A stretch of DNA of 14,716 nt from Mucilaginibacter sp. UBA4741. GTDB taxonomy: Bacteria > Bacteroidota > Bacteroidia > Sphingobacteriales > Sphingobacteriaceae. The stretch is from NCBI GenBank assembly GCA_002403905.1, contig DHIR01000051.1, positions 1-14,716 of the forward strand. Reading direction: 5' to 3'. The notes beneath the pieces were generated by a model. It saw only the letters and a program-made list of their open reading frames with translations. It searched no databases and had not been told where the DNA came from. Every line of letters starts with the position of its first letter. Positions within the stretch are counted from its first letter, which is position 1. Positions 8,013 to 13,704 of this stretch are shown one piece after another. The position numbers and the translations under genes were made by a program.

Positions 8013-8507
8013 TTAGTCGACACTTTTCCGATACATAATAAATTCGGTATCAGGTGCCTGTTTTATAAATCCTACCGACTCATATAAGCTTTGAGCCGTA
8101 TAGTTATCAGTCGCGGTTTCCAACTGTACAAACTTAGCATTATTAGCTTTTGCAAAATCGACTGCTGTAGCTATCAATGTGTTGCCTATGCCTTTTTTAC
8201 GATAAGAAGCCTCAACATATAAGTCGTTTAAAATCCAATTCTTCACCGCTCTCATTGATGAATATTTAGGATATAACTGTGTAAAACCTACAGGCAAATA
8301 TTCATCGCCAACCTTATTAACTGCAACAAAAATCACTGACTCATTATTTTGTAACCTATCTGTTAAAAAACAATCTGCTAGCGTTAAATCACTGGGTTGG
8401 TTATAAAATACCCGGTATTGATTAAACAGGCAGATAACCAATTTAATTTCATCCACCCCAATCCTTTTAACGGACAGGTTCAGTTTATCAGCAGTTAACC
8501 CTGTCAT
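8013..8507 (-). CDS. GNAT-family N-acetyltransferase inside the arg operon
   Basis: Acetyl-CoA-dependent acetyltransferase fold of 164 aa with unknown acceptor. The acetyl-CoA loop is YRKKGIGNTLIATAVDFAK, containing the R-x-x-G-x-G pattern. The C-terminal motif is LETATDNYTAQSLYESVGF, typical of small-molecule or side-chain GNATs, and the protein ends FIMYRKSVD. The start MTGLTADKL overlaps the last 20 nt of the cupin gene in another frame, suggesting translational coupling; argC follows within about 13 nt. The tight placement between argG and argC suggests a role connected with arginine or acyl-amino-acid metabolism. The better candidate for the first arginine step is the other GNAT at 10198-10866. 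It could equally be an unrelated passenger. Confidence 0.8.
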   Translation of the reverse strand: MTGLTADKLNLSVKRIGVDEIKLVICLFNQYRVFYNQPSDLTLADCFLTDRLQNNESVIFVAVNKVGDEYLPVGFTQLYPKYSSMRAVKNWILNDLYVEASYRKKGIGNTLIATAVDFAKANNAKFVQLETATDNYTAQSLYESVGFIKQAPDTEFIMYRKSVD

Positions 8508-8886
8508 TTTTTGTAGATGGATAAGAATATAAAATAAACTCCAGGTCGGTATTTTGATGATTAGCTATAAAATGCTTCTGACTTGGATTGATCTGGATGG
8601 CTTGCTGCTCTCTTAACTCGGTAACAGCACCGTCAATAGTAAACTTTGCCCGTCCCTTTAAAATAAAAAAGAATTGGGTAGCGTTTTCATGATAATGCAG
8701 CTTTTCGGCTGTATCAGGCGGCATTAATTCTTGTTTAACAGATAGTGCTTCGGTATCAACAAAGGTCCACCCGTGGCAATCATCACCCCAGGTGTAATGT
8801 TCTAAACATTCGCCTTTTGAAAATATCACCCCCCGACCCCCTAAAGGGGGAGTTGGCGTATTTGCTATGTTTTTACCGTCATCCAT
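8488..8886 (-). CDS. Small cupin-domain protein with repeat-derived N-terminus
   Basis: Single-domain cupin (132 aa). Motif 1 is EKLHYHENATQFFFILKG (HxH, with Gln in place of the usual Glu), and motif 2 is QQAIQINPSQKHFIAN with the third His. A metal is therefore plausible. YTWGDDCHGW and LSVKQELMPPDTAEK resemble the entry strands of a cupin subgroup common in Bacteroidota. Function is unknown. Residues 11-20 (PTPPLGGRGV) are encoded by a G/C-rich palindromic repeat, so the annotated N-terminus is not ancestral. A GTG at 8829 (Val20) would remove it, giving a start VIFSKGECLEHY. The gene starts 11 nt after argG and overlaps the GNAT start by 20 nt, so it belongs to the arg transcript. Confidence 0.8.
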   Translation of the reverse strand: MDDGKNIANTPTPPLGGRGVIFSKGECLEHYTWGDDCHGWTFVDTEALSVKQELMPPDTAEKLHYHENATQFFFILKGRAKFTIDGAVTELREQQAIQINPSQKHFIANHQNTDLEFILYSYPSTKNDRVNC

Positions 8887-8931
8887 ATATATTAAGCTTA
8901 AATAGCTCCCCCTTCAGGGGGCTGGGGGGTG
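8827..8931. repeat. Inverted pair of C/G-run palindromic repeats overlapping argG and cupin ends
   Basis: Arms at 8827-8854 and 8904-8931 (28 nt each) are inverted copies with four mismatches. Each carries its own hairpin: CCCCCTAAAGGGGG in the left copy and CCCCCTTCAGGGGG in the right. The left copy lies in frame within the cupin N-terminus, and the right copy encodes the last residues of ArgG. Their G/C composition is sharply different from the AT-rich surroundings. The element resembles dispersed repeats of Sphingobacteriaceae that give 'TPPLGG'-type peptides when translated. Confidence 0.8.
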
Positions 8932-10115
8932 TTTACTTTATGGTAGATCATTACCTGGTTGCCAAATATTTTGGAGAATCCTTTTACATCATCGCCGCTC
9001 CATGAATTGTTCATTTCGCCATAGGTGCCAAATTTATTCGACATCAAGTCATGCTCCGACTCAATACCAATTACCTGGAAACGATAAGGGTGCAATTGCA
9101 CAAATACTTTACCGCTCACATTTTTCTGCGTATCGATTAAAAAAGCCTCCATGTTACGCATAATAGGATCATGAAACTGGCCTTCATGCAGCCAATTACC
9201 GTAGAACATAGAAAGCTGATCTTTCCAGGTTAACTGCCATTTAGTTAGTGTATGTTTCTCTAAAGTGTGGTGAGCTTTTATAATGATCATAGGGGCGGCA
9301 GCTTCAAAACCTACACGGCCTTTAATGCCGATTATGGTATCGCCAACGTGGATATCACGGCCAACGCCATAAGGCTGAGCAATAGCTTGTAAAGCCTGTA
9401 TAACCTGGGTTGGATGATCGTGTTTTTTGCCGTTAAGGGCAACCAACTCACCTTTTTCAAAAGTAAGCTCAATGTCTTTTGCTTCAGTTTCGATAACCTG
9501 TGTAGGCCATGCTTCTTCAGGCAAACCTAAGTTTGACGTTAAGGTTTCTTTACCACCGACCGATGTACCCCAGATACCTTTGTTGATAGAATACTTGGCT
9601 TTTTCGAAGTTCATTTCAACACCGTGCTTTTTCAAATACTCAATCTCCGCTTCGCGACTCAATTTTAAATCACGGATAGGAGTAATGATCTTTACCTCTG
9701 GTACCAGGATATTAAATATCATGTCAAACCTTACCTGGTCATTACCCGCACCGGTACTACCGTGGGCAACAAACTCGGCACCAATTTCTTTGGCGTAATT
9801 GGCTATAGCGGTTGCCTGGCTAACACGCTCGGCACTTACAGATAGTGGGTAAGTATTGTTTTTTAGTACGTTACCATATATTAAATAGCGTACGCAGGTA
9901 TTATAAAAGTTTTCGGTCTCGTCAACTACATGGTGTGAGGTTACACCCATTTCGTAAGCACGTTTTTCCACCTGGTTCAATTCCTCTGCGCTAAAGCCAC
10001 CGGTATTTACAATAACCGAGTGTACCTCGTAACCCAAGTCGCGAGTTAAATATATGCAGCAAAACGAGGTATCCAAACCTCCACTATACGCTAATACTAC
10101 TTTTTTCTTTTCCAT
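8898..10115 (-). CDS. argG: Argininosuccinate synthase
   Basis: Joins citrulline and aspartate with ATP to give argininosuccinate. The N-type ATP pyrophosphatase motif SGGLDTS is at residues 11-17. HGSTGAGNDQVRFD near 118-131 is the citrulline/aspartate-binding region, and YSINKGIWGTSVGGKET is also family-typical. The length of 405 aa is slightly long. The extra length is the C-terminal tail NTPQPPEGGAI, which is encoded by the right arm of a palindromic repeat, while the body ends at about IYHKV. Because ArgG uses free citrulline, a deacylase must act between ArgF' and ArgG; it is not in the window. The upstream GNAT gene is 82 nt away across a double hairpin, and the cupin gene follows after 11 nt. 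Confidence 0.95.
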   Translation of the reverse strand: MEKKKVVLAYSGGLDTSFCCIYLTRDLGYEVHSVIVNTGGFSAEELNQVEKRAYEMGVTSHHVVDETENFYNTCVRYLIYGNVLKNNTYPLSVSAERVSQATAIANYAKEIGAEFVAHGSTGAGNDQVRFDMIFNILVPEVKIITPIRDLKLSREAEIEYLKKHGVEMNFEKAKYSINKGIWGTSVGGKETLTSNLGLPEEAWPTQVIETEAKDIELTFEKGELVALNGKKHDHPTQVIQALQAIAQPYGVGRDIHVGDTIIGIKGRVGFEAAAPMIIIKAHHTLEKHTLTKWQLTWKDQLSMFYGNWLHEGQFHDPIMRNMEAFLIDTQKNVSGKVFVQLHPYRFQVIGIESEHDLMSNKFGTYGEMNNSWSGDDVKGFSKIFGNQVMIYHKVNTPQPPEGGAI

Positions 10116-10127
10116 TTGTATTCTGTT

Positions 10128-10193
10128 GTAGAGACGCGATACTTCGCGTCTTTTTTATGTGTTATCACGAGACGCAAAGTATTGCGTCTCTAC
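10128..10193. repeat. Double-hairpin inverted repeat between the ArgA-like GNAT and argG
   Basis: Two 24-nt arms (10128-10151 and 10170-10193) are inverted copies with two mismatches, separated by 18 nt. Each arm is itself a perfect 8-bp hairpin: AGACGCGA-TACT-TCGCGTCT and AGACGCAA-AGTA-TTGCGTCT. The plus-strand copy of the first is followed by TTTTTT and could terminate rightward transcription, but the genes here run leftward. GTAGAGACGC-type repeats of this kind are widely dispersed in Bacteroidota and cyanobacteria. It occupies nearly all of the 82-nt gap. Confidence 0.8.
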
Positions 10194-10197
10194 GGTG

Positions 10198-10866
10198 TTA
10201 AAATATTTTTAAATCCTGGCCAAAACTTTTAATGGCGCTTTCAATACGTTGAAATAGCGTTGCTTTCTTGGTCATTTTATCCAACTTCTCATCGTCTACT
10301 TTTACCTTTTCTGCATCTTTAGCTTTCTCTACCGGGTCAAAAAGCATGGCGGTGCACATGCAGTTCTTACGTTCCTTCATGGTAAGTATGTCGTAATTAA
10401 CGCAGCTACGGCAGCCTTTCCAGAATTCTTCATCCTGGGTAAGTTCAGAATAGGTAACGGGTTCATAACCTAATTCCGAGTTTATCTTCATTACAGCCAA
10501 TCCGGTAGTTAAACCAAATAGCTTAGCCTCCGGGTATTTGGTTCTTGAAAGCTCGAATATTTTATGTTTAATAGCTTTAGCCAAACCTGCTTTACGGTAT
10601 TGGGGCGCTACGATTAAGCCCGAATTAGCCACAAAATCGCCGTGGCTCCAGGTTTCAATGTAGCAAAAGCCTGCCCAGGTACCATCTTTATGTAAAGCGA
10701 TGACAGCCTTACCCTCCAACATTTTATTGGCAACATATTCAGGCGTGCGCTGGGCTATGCCCGTACCCCGTGCCTTTGCCGACTCGGCCATCTCATCGCA
10801 AATGATGGGCGCAAAGTCTACATGCTGGGCGGTAGCAACCTGAATATCAAAATCTTGTATAGTCAT
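10198..10866 (-). CDS. ArgA-like GNAT, probable N-acylglutamate synthase (first arginine step)
   Basis: GNAT-fold acyltransferase of 222 aa and first structural gene of the arginine unit. The acyl-CoA motif is QYRKAGLAKAIKHKIFEL (about 90-107). LFGLTTGLAVMKINSELGYEPVTY is the C-terminal half of the GNAT core. A C-terminal extension carries four cysteines as C-x2-C (152,155) and C-x-C (169,171) in WKGCRSCVNYDIL and RKNCMCTAMLFDP, followed by a Lys/Glu-rich, probably coiled segment. No other gene in the window could supply N-acylglutamate, and GNATs of this type adjoin arg genes in Bacteroidota. As I recall, a similar Bacteroides protein was assigned as the acylglutamate (succinylglutamate) synthase. 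The acyl donor here, acetyl- or succinyl-CoA, is not proved. The start follows a leader ORF and hairpin, and the gene is probably under arginine control. Confidence 0.75.
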   Translation of the reverse strand: MTIQDFDIQVATAQHVDFAPIICDEMAESAKARGTGIAQRTPEYVANKMLEGKAVIALHKDGTWAGFCYIETWSHGDFVANSGLIVAPQYRKAGLAKAIKHKIFELSRTKYPEAKLFGLTTGLAVMKINSELGYEPVTYSELTQDEEFWKGCRSCVNYDILTMKERKNCMCTAMLFDPVEKAKDAEKVKVDDEKLDKMTKKATLFQRIESAIKSFGQDLKIF

Positions 10867-10875
10867 TGTAAATAG

Positions 10876-10916
10876 AAAAAATTACTGTTAAATTTTGGCT
10901 TTAGGCCTAAGTAATT
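10876..10916 (-). terminator. Candidate attenuator hairpin upstream of the ArgA-like gene
   Basis: On the minus strand AATTACT (10916-10910) pairs with AGTAATT (10886-10880), enclosing a small GGC/GCC inner stem, and runs straight into TTTTTTC. The 3' end lies about 9 nt before the start codon at 10866, so it could stop transcription or mask the ribosome site. The stem is AT-rich and weak on paper. Two more hairpins lie between it and the leader stop: GAAGTTT/AAACTTC (10934-10950) and ACGGG/CCCGT (10956-10989). Confidence 0.4.
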
Positions 10917-10979
10917 AATGATTTTTTGTTGAAGAAGTTTAAGAAACTTCGGTTGACGGGCAATAGAGTATGCTGGCAA

Positions 10980-11102
10980 TTAAACCCGTGGGATAAATAG
11001 CCTTCGTCGTGTTGGAGTAAATAAAACAGTTGAAACCAAAGCAGCGGCAACCGGAGCAGTAATTGCTCTGACAGTGGGCTTATTTAAGGTTTGCAGTATC
11101 AT
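10980..11102 (-). CDS. Putative arginine leader peptide (40 aa)
   Basis: Short ORF between the arg promoter and the ArgA-like gene, starting ATG at 11102 and stopping TAA at 10980. It begins MILQTLNKPTVRA, has a hydrophobic Ala/Val-rich middle, and ends TPTRRRLFIPRV. Four of the last nine residues are Arg (codons CGA CGA AGG, then CGG), with one more at residue 12. The last Arg codon lies inside the 5' arm of the ACGGG/CCCGT hairpin. The predicted transcript start is about 28 nt upstream and the structural gene 113 nt downstream, a layout typical of ribosome-mediated attenuation. There is no Shine-Dalgarno sequence, which is normal for the phylum. It matches no family I know, and a chance ORF cannot be excluded. 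Confidence 0.5.
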   Translation of the reverse strand: MILQTLNKPTVRAITAPVAAALVSTVLFTPTRRRLFIPRV

Positions 11103-11133
11103 TTTGGTATTATGTTGCTTTATTTAAAATTTG

Positions 11134-11168
11134 ATGCAAAAGTTTGCATTAAATTTAACTTATGCAAG
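11134..11168 (-). promoter_or_regulatory. arg operon promoter with overlapping palindromic operator
   Basis: On the minus strand CTTG (11168-11165), 20 nt of spacer and AACTTTTG (11144-11137) match the Bacteroidota sigma-A pattern TTTG-N19-21-TAnnTTTG with one mismatch in each box. The -7 box is covered by a palindrome, ATGCAAA-CT-TTTGCAT (11149-11134), and the -33 box overlaps a further half-site, TTGCAT (11167-11162). A repressor bound to these three half-sites would block RNA polymerase. ArgR is the obvious candidate, but I cannot confirm its motif in this phylum. Confidence 0.55.
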
Positions 11169-11169
11169 G

Positions 11170-11206
11170 AAAAAATGATTTAATGACATATTGGTGTTTT
11201 GTCATT
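11170..11206 (-). terminator. Weak terminator candidate downstream of ypdA
   Basis: On the minus strand AATGACA/TGTCATT (arms 11206-11200 and 11188-11182) form a 7-bp hairpin with an 11-nt loop, followed 6 nt later by six Ts (11175-11170). It lies 45 nt after the ypdA stop and just before the arg promoter. The gap between stem and T-run makes it a poor terminator. The same AATGAC hexamer is repeated upstream at 11221-11216 and 11214-11209. Confidence 0.3.
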
Positions 11207-11250
11207 ACGTCATTTGTCATTAATTCATTGGTAATTAGGATGGTTTAAAC

Positions 11251-12210
11251 TCACAACTTACTCACAATATCATCCACTATCATATCCGCATGTATACGAC
11301 TGTTTTCTATGAACCATAGGTGCGTATCAAGTCCGCCGCATACTACGCCGGCAAGGTATAGGCCACGCAGGTTAGTTTCCATGGTATCAGGATTGTATTG
11401 TGGGATAAATTTATCGTTGGATAAATTAAGTCCCCATTTTTTTAACAGTTCAAAATTAGGTTTATAGCCCGTCATGGCCATTACAAAATCATTAGGGATA
11501 GTGATAACGCCTTCTGGAGTGGCAATATCTACCTCGGTTTCGCGAATGGCTACCAGGTTCGAGTTAAAATAAGCTTTTATGCTGCCTTCTTTTATCCGGT
11601 TAATAATATCGGGCCGTACCCAGTATTTAACCCGCTGGTTTATTTCGCTTCCTCGTATAACGAGGGTTACCTCGGCTTCTTTACGAAAGGTTTCTAAAGC
11701 CACATCAATAGCCGAATTGCTTGAACCTACCACCACTATTTTTTGTGTGGCGAAGTAATGAGGGTCCTTATAGTAATGTTTTACTTTAGACAGATTCTCG
11801 CCCGGAATATCCAGGTTAACAGCAATATCATAAAAACCGGTGCTAATAATAATACGCTGCGCGTGATAGGTACCCCTGGAGGTTATAACTGCGTAGGCAC
11901 CGTTTTCGAGCTGAATAACTGTTGTAACTTCCTCAAATAATTTTATAGGTAAATGATGGGATGTAGCCACCCTGCGGTAATATTCCAACGCCTCTGCCCG
12001 GGTAGGTTTGGTGTTGATGGTCACAAAGGGTATATCACCGATTTCCAGCCTGTCGGATGTAGAAAAGAAAGTCATGGTAGACGGGTAGTTGTAAAGCGAG
12101 TTTACCAGGCAACCTTTTTCGATAATAACAAAGCTTAAACCTGCTTTTTGCGCTTTAAGGCCGCAGGTTATTCCGATTGGGCCACCGCCGATGATGAGTA
12201 GGTCGAGCAT
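11251..12210 (-). CDS. ypdA: YpdA-family flavoprotein (putative bacillithiol disulfide reductase)
   Basis: FAD/NADPH-dependent reductase assigned in Firmicutes to reducing bacillithiol disulfide. Seen: FAD motif GGGPIG at 8-13, EKGCLVNSLYNYPSTMTFFSTSDRLEIG and KPTRAEALEYYRRV (both diagnostic of YpdA), second dinucleotide site VVVGSSNSAIDVALE, NDFVMAMTGYKPN, and LYLAGVVCGGLDTHLWFIEN. The length of 319 aa is normal. There is no CxxC pair, as expected for YpdA. The Cys that follows GGGP in Bacillus and Staphylococcus (Cys14 of S. aureus) is Ile12 here; the nearest Cys is Cys16, four residues on. No bacillithiol synthesis genes are in the window. It is transcribed leftward towards the arg promoter, with 82 nt between, and is probably monocistronic. 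Confidence 0.88.
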   Translation of the reverse strand: MLDLLIIGGGPIGITCGLKAQKAGLSFVIIEKGCLVNSLYNYPSTMTFFSTSDRLEIGDIPFVTINTKPTRAEALEYYRRVATSHHLPIKLFEEVTTVIQLENGAYAVITSRGTYHAQRIIISTGFYDIAVNLDIPGENLSKVKHYYKDPHYFATQKIVVVGSSNSAIDVALETFRKEAEVTLVIRGSEINQRVKYWVRPDIINRIKEGSIKAYFNSNLVAIRETEVDIATPEGVITIPNDFVMAMTGYKPNFELLKKWGLNLSNDKFIPQYNPDTMETNLRGLYLAGVVCGGLDTHLWFIENSRIHADMIVDDIVSKL

Positions 12211-12340
12211 TTATATTTTGAGTGATTAGAGATTGAAAATTAGAGATTAGTTAGATTGTGCTAACCAATAATTTCATCATTCGATATTTAAATTCGGTGT
12301 TAAAAATTTATTAGTTGTCACCCAAATAACAAAAAATAAA

Positions 12341-12443
12341 AAAAGGGTAAGCTACTTTTATCGCGCCGCTCAACTCTCTACCCTTGCTGTGTTCCCACCC
12401 TGGGGGAGTTCAAGAGGAGCTGGCCGTAAAAGACTTACCCCGG
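12341..12443 (-). ncRNA. ffs: Signal recognition particle RNA (small bacterial type, 4.5S)
   Basis: RNA that binds Ffh and targets nascent membrane proteins. The apical loop on the minus strand is CCCAGGGTGGGAACACAGCA (around 12402-12383), with GGAA tetraloop closed by GTG/CAC (12398-12389) and the flanking CAGG and AGCA of the Ffh-binding site. AACTCCCCCAGGG and AGCAAGGGTAGAG continue the helix. The ends pair as GGGTAAG-TC-TTTTA (about 12441-12429) against TAAAAG-TA-GCTTACCC (about 12360-12345), followed by a T-run that acts as terminator. Ends are estimated to within about 5 nt. Confidence 0.88.
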
Positions 12444-12445
12444 CG

Positions 12446-12453
12446 CAAATATA
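12446..12453 (-). promoter_or_regulatory. -7 box of the SRP RNA promoter
   Basis: On the minus strand TATATTTG matches the Bacteroidota consensus TAnnTTTG exactly and ends 3 nt before the GGGG that opens the SRP RNA helix. No TTTG -33 box is seen 19-21 nt upstream, where the sequence is A/C-rich. Confidence 0.5.
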
Positions 12454-12500
12454 GCAATTGGTTTGTTTTTTGGGTTAATAAATTGTTAAAAAAGGACTAA

Positions 12501-12575
12501 GATTCTTAGGATTAAAGGATTATAGGATTTGTTTTCGAGCGAATTGATCAAGGTAATCCCATAATCCTAAGAATC
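12501..12575. repeat. Inverted repeat downstream of the peroxidase gene
   Basis: 22-nt arms (12501-12522 and 12554-12575) are inverted copies with two mismatches, beginning GATTCTTAGGATTA on the left. The right arm ends 13 nt after the peroxidase stop, so the hairpin may act as its 3' stabiliser or terminator, though no T-run follows. AATCCTAAGAATCATGG-type sequences are frequent between genes in Bacteroidota. The rest of the 12211-12588 gap holds the SRP RNA and AT-rich sequence with a doubled TTAGAGATT near 12226-12248. Confidence 0.7.
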
Positions 12576-12588
12576 ATGGTTCAGAAAT

Positions 12589-13704
12589 CTACATGCTTAT
12601 AAACGGATTAGCCCATTTCTTATTCGTATACACATCAGTACCACTCAGCGTAGCTAAAAATGCTATGATTGCGTCTTTTTGGGCGGTGCTTAAACGCAGG
12701 TCTTGGCCGGTGCCATTTTGTAATAGTTTTTGGTCAAGATTGGTATTGGCCGGGTTAACTACTATTTGATTATAATGATTAATAACCGCTGTTAAGTTGG
12801 TTAAGCTGCCATCGTGCATGAATAAACCATTTGGTTTGCCGGTTGGGTCTAATAAGTTACGTAATGATGGTGGGTTGGTGTTGGTAACATCAATTTGCCC
12901 GGGGAAACCTGCTATACCAATAATACCATTGTTGCGGCTGTTGGGGTCGATATCAAACTCGGGTCCGCGGTGACAGCCCTGGCAGCCTGCACCGGTAACC
13001 TGCGGCGCTCCCGGAGGCGATGGGCGGCCTATAAATAATTGCTTACCGGTGTTTTCCTGTACGGTATAGTTAGGAAATGGGGCATTAAAATCATTTGTGG
13101 CGGCCATGCCTGCATCAAACTTACTATCAAACGATTGTATGCTGCGGATAAACTGGGCCAGCGCTGTTTGCATGCGTAACTGCGTTACGGTAGCATCGCC
13201 ATAAACAAAAGTAAACAGCTCTTTATAATAGGGGATGGCTTGTAACTTGCTAATCAATATGGCAATACCCGGATCACCGTTTAGGCCACTGTAGCCCATT
13301 TCGTTATGGTTTTGTATAGGTTGGGTGGTTTGGTCTTCGAGCGATGTTGCGCGCTTATCCCAAAAGAAACGGACCTCTTGCGCAAAACGGGTATTAACTA
13401 AACGCATAGCATGACGGGCTGTAGGGCCGTTTGCGCCGATGCTTTGTATAACGTCATCGCCAAAGGCTATGGATTGTTTGTGGCAGCTTGCACAGGCTAT
13501 AGTATTACTTACCGATAGATTTTTATCATAAAATAAAACCCTGCCTAGTGTTGCGCCGACGTTGGTTATAGGGTTATTGCGTCCGTTATCGCGGGTTATG
13601 TAGCCGGGTATGGGTTGGGCTGCATAATTCTCTAAAGCCGCGAGATTGATATTACTTCCGAAAGCAGCCTGTACTGCTGGATAAGTGGTTGTCATCCCTG
13701 TCAT
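12589..13704 (-). CDS. Di-haem cytochrome c peroxidase (CCP/MauG family), signal peptide out of frame
   Basis: Di-haem peroxidase that reduces H2O2 with electrons from cytochromes; it should work outside the cytoplasmic membrane, where c-haem is attached. Haem sites are CASCH at 71-75 and CQGCH at 241-245. The intervening FWDKRATSLEDQTTQPIQNHNEMG and the distal FMHDGSLTNLTAVINHYN are family-typical, and the C-terminus IIAFLATLSG is normal. This 371-aa frame starts MTGMTTTYPAVQAAFG and has no signal peptide. A lipoprotein signal is encoded directly upstream in another frame (13701-13823), and the two ORFs overlap as ATGA. The mature domain looks complete from YPAVQAAFG. This is therefore probably a frameshifted gene, or a sequencing error. 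Without export the haems could not be attached by the usual maturation system. Confidence 0.85.
   Translation of the reverse strand: MTGMTTTYPAVQAAFGSNINLAALENYAAQPIPGYITRDNGRNNPITNVGATLGRVLFYDKNLSVSNTIACASCHKQSIAFGDDVIQSIGANGPTARHAMRLVNTRFAQEVRFFWDKRATSLEDQTTQPIQNHNEMGYSGLNGDPGIAILISKLQAIPYYKELFTFVYGDATVTQLRMQTALAQFIRSIQSFDSKFDAGMAATNDFNAPFPNYTVQENTGKQLFIGRPSPPGAPQVTGAGCQGCHRGPEFDIDPNSRNNGIIGIAGFPGQIDVTNTNPPSLRNLLDPTGKPNGLFMHDGSLTNLTAVINHYNQIVVNPANTNLDQKLLQNGTGQDLRLSTAQKDAIIAFLATLSGTDVYTNKKWANPFISM

Noticed and set aside
8000..8023. GTG at 8023 as the argC start
   Set aside because: It adds a non-conserved STNTKMQ stretch and overlaps the upstream GNAT stop; ATG 7999 gives the usual ArgC N-terminus.
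8013..8507. Calling the small GNAT PaiA because paiB is in the same unit
   Set aside because: The genes are separated by argC, argD and argF', and I see no PaiA-specific sequence.
8827..8931. CRISPR or Rho-independent terminator for the C/G-run repeats
   Set aside because: There are only two inverted copies, no regular spacers, no T-run, and both lie within coding sequence.
9427..9798. 123-codon plus-strand ORF inside argG
   Set aside because: It is the reverse shadow of conserved ArgG codons, with no family features.
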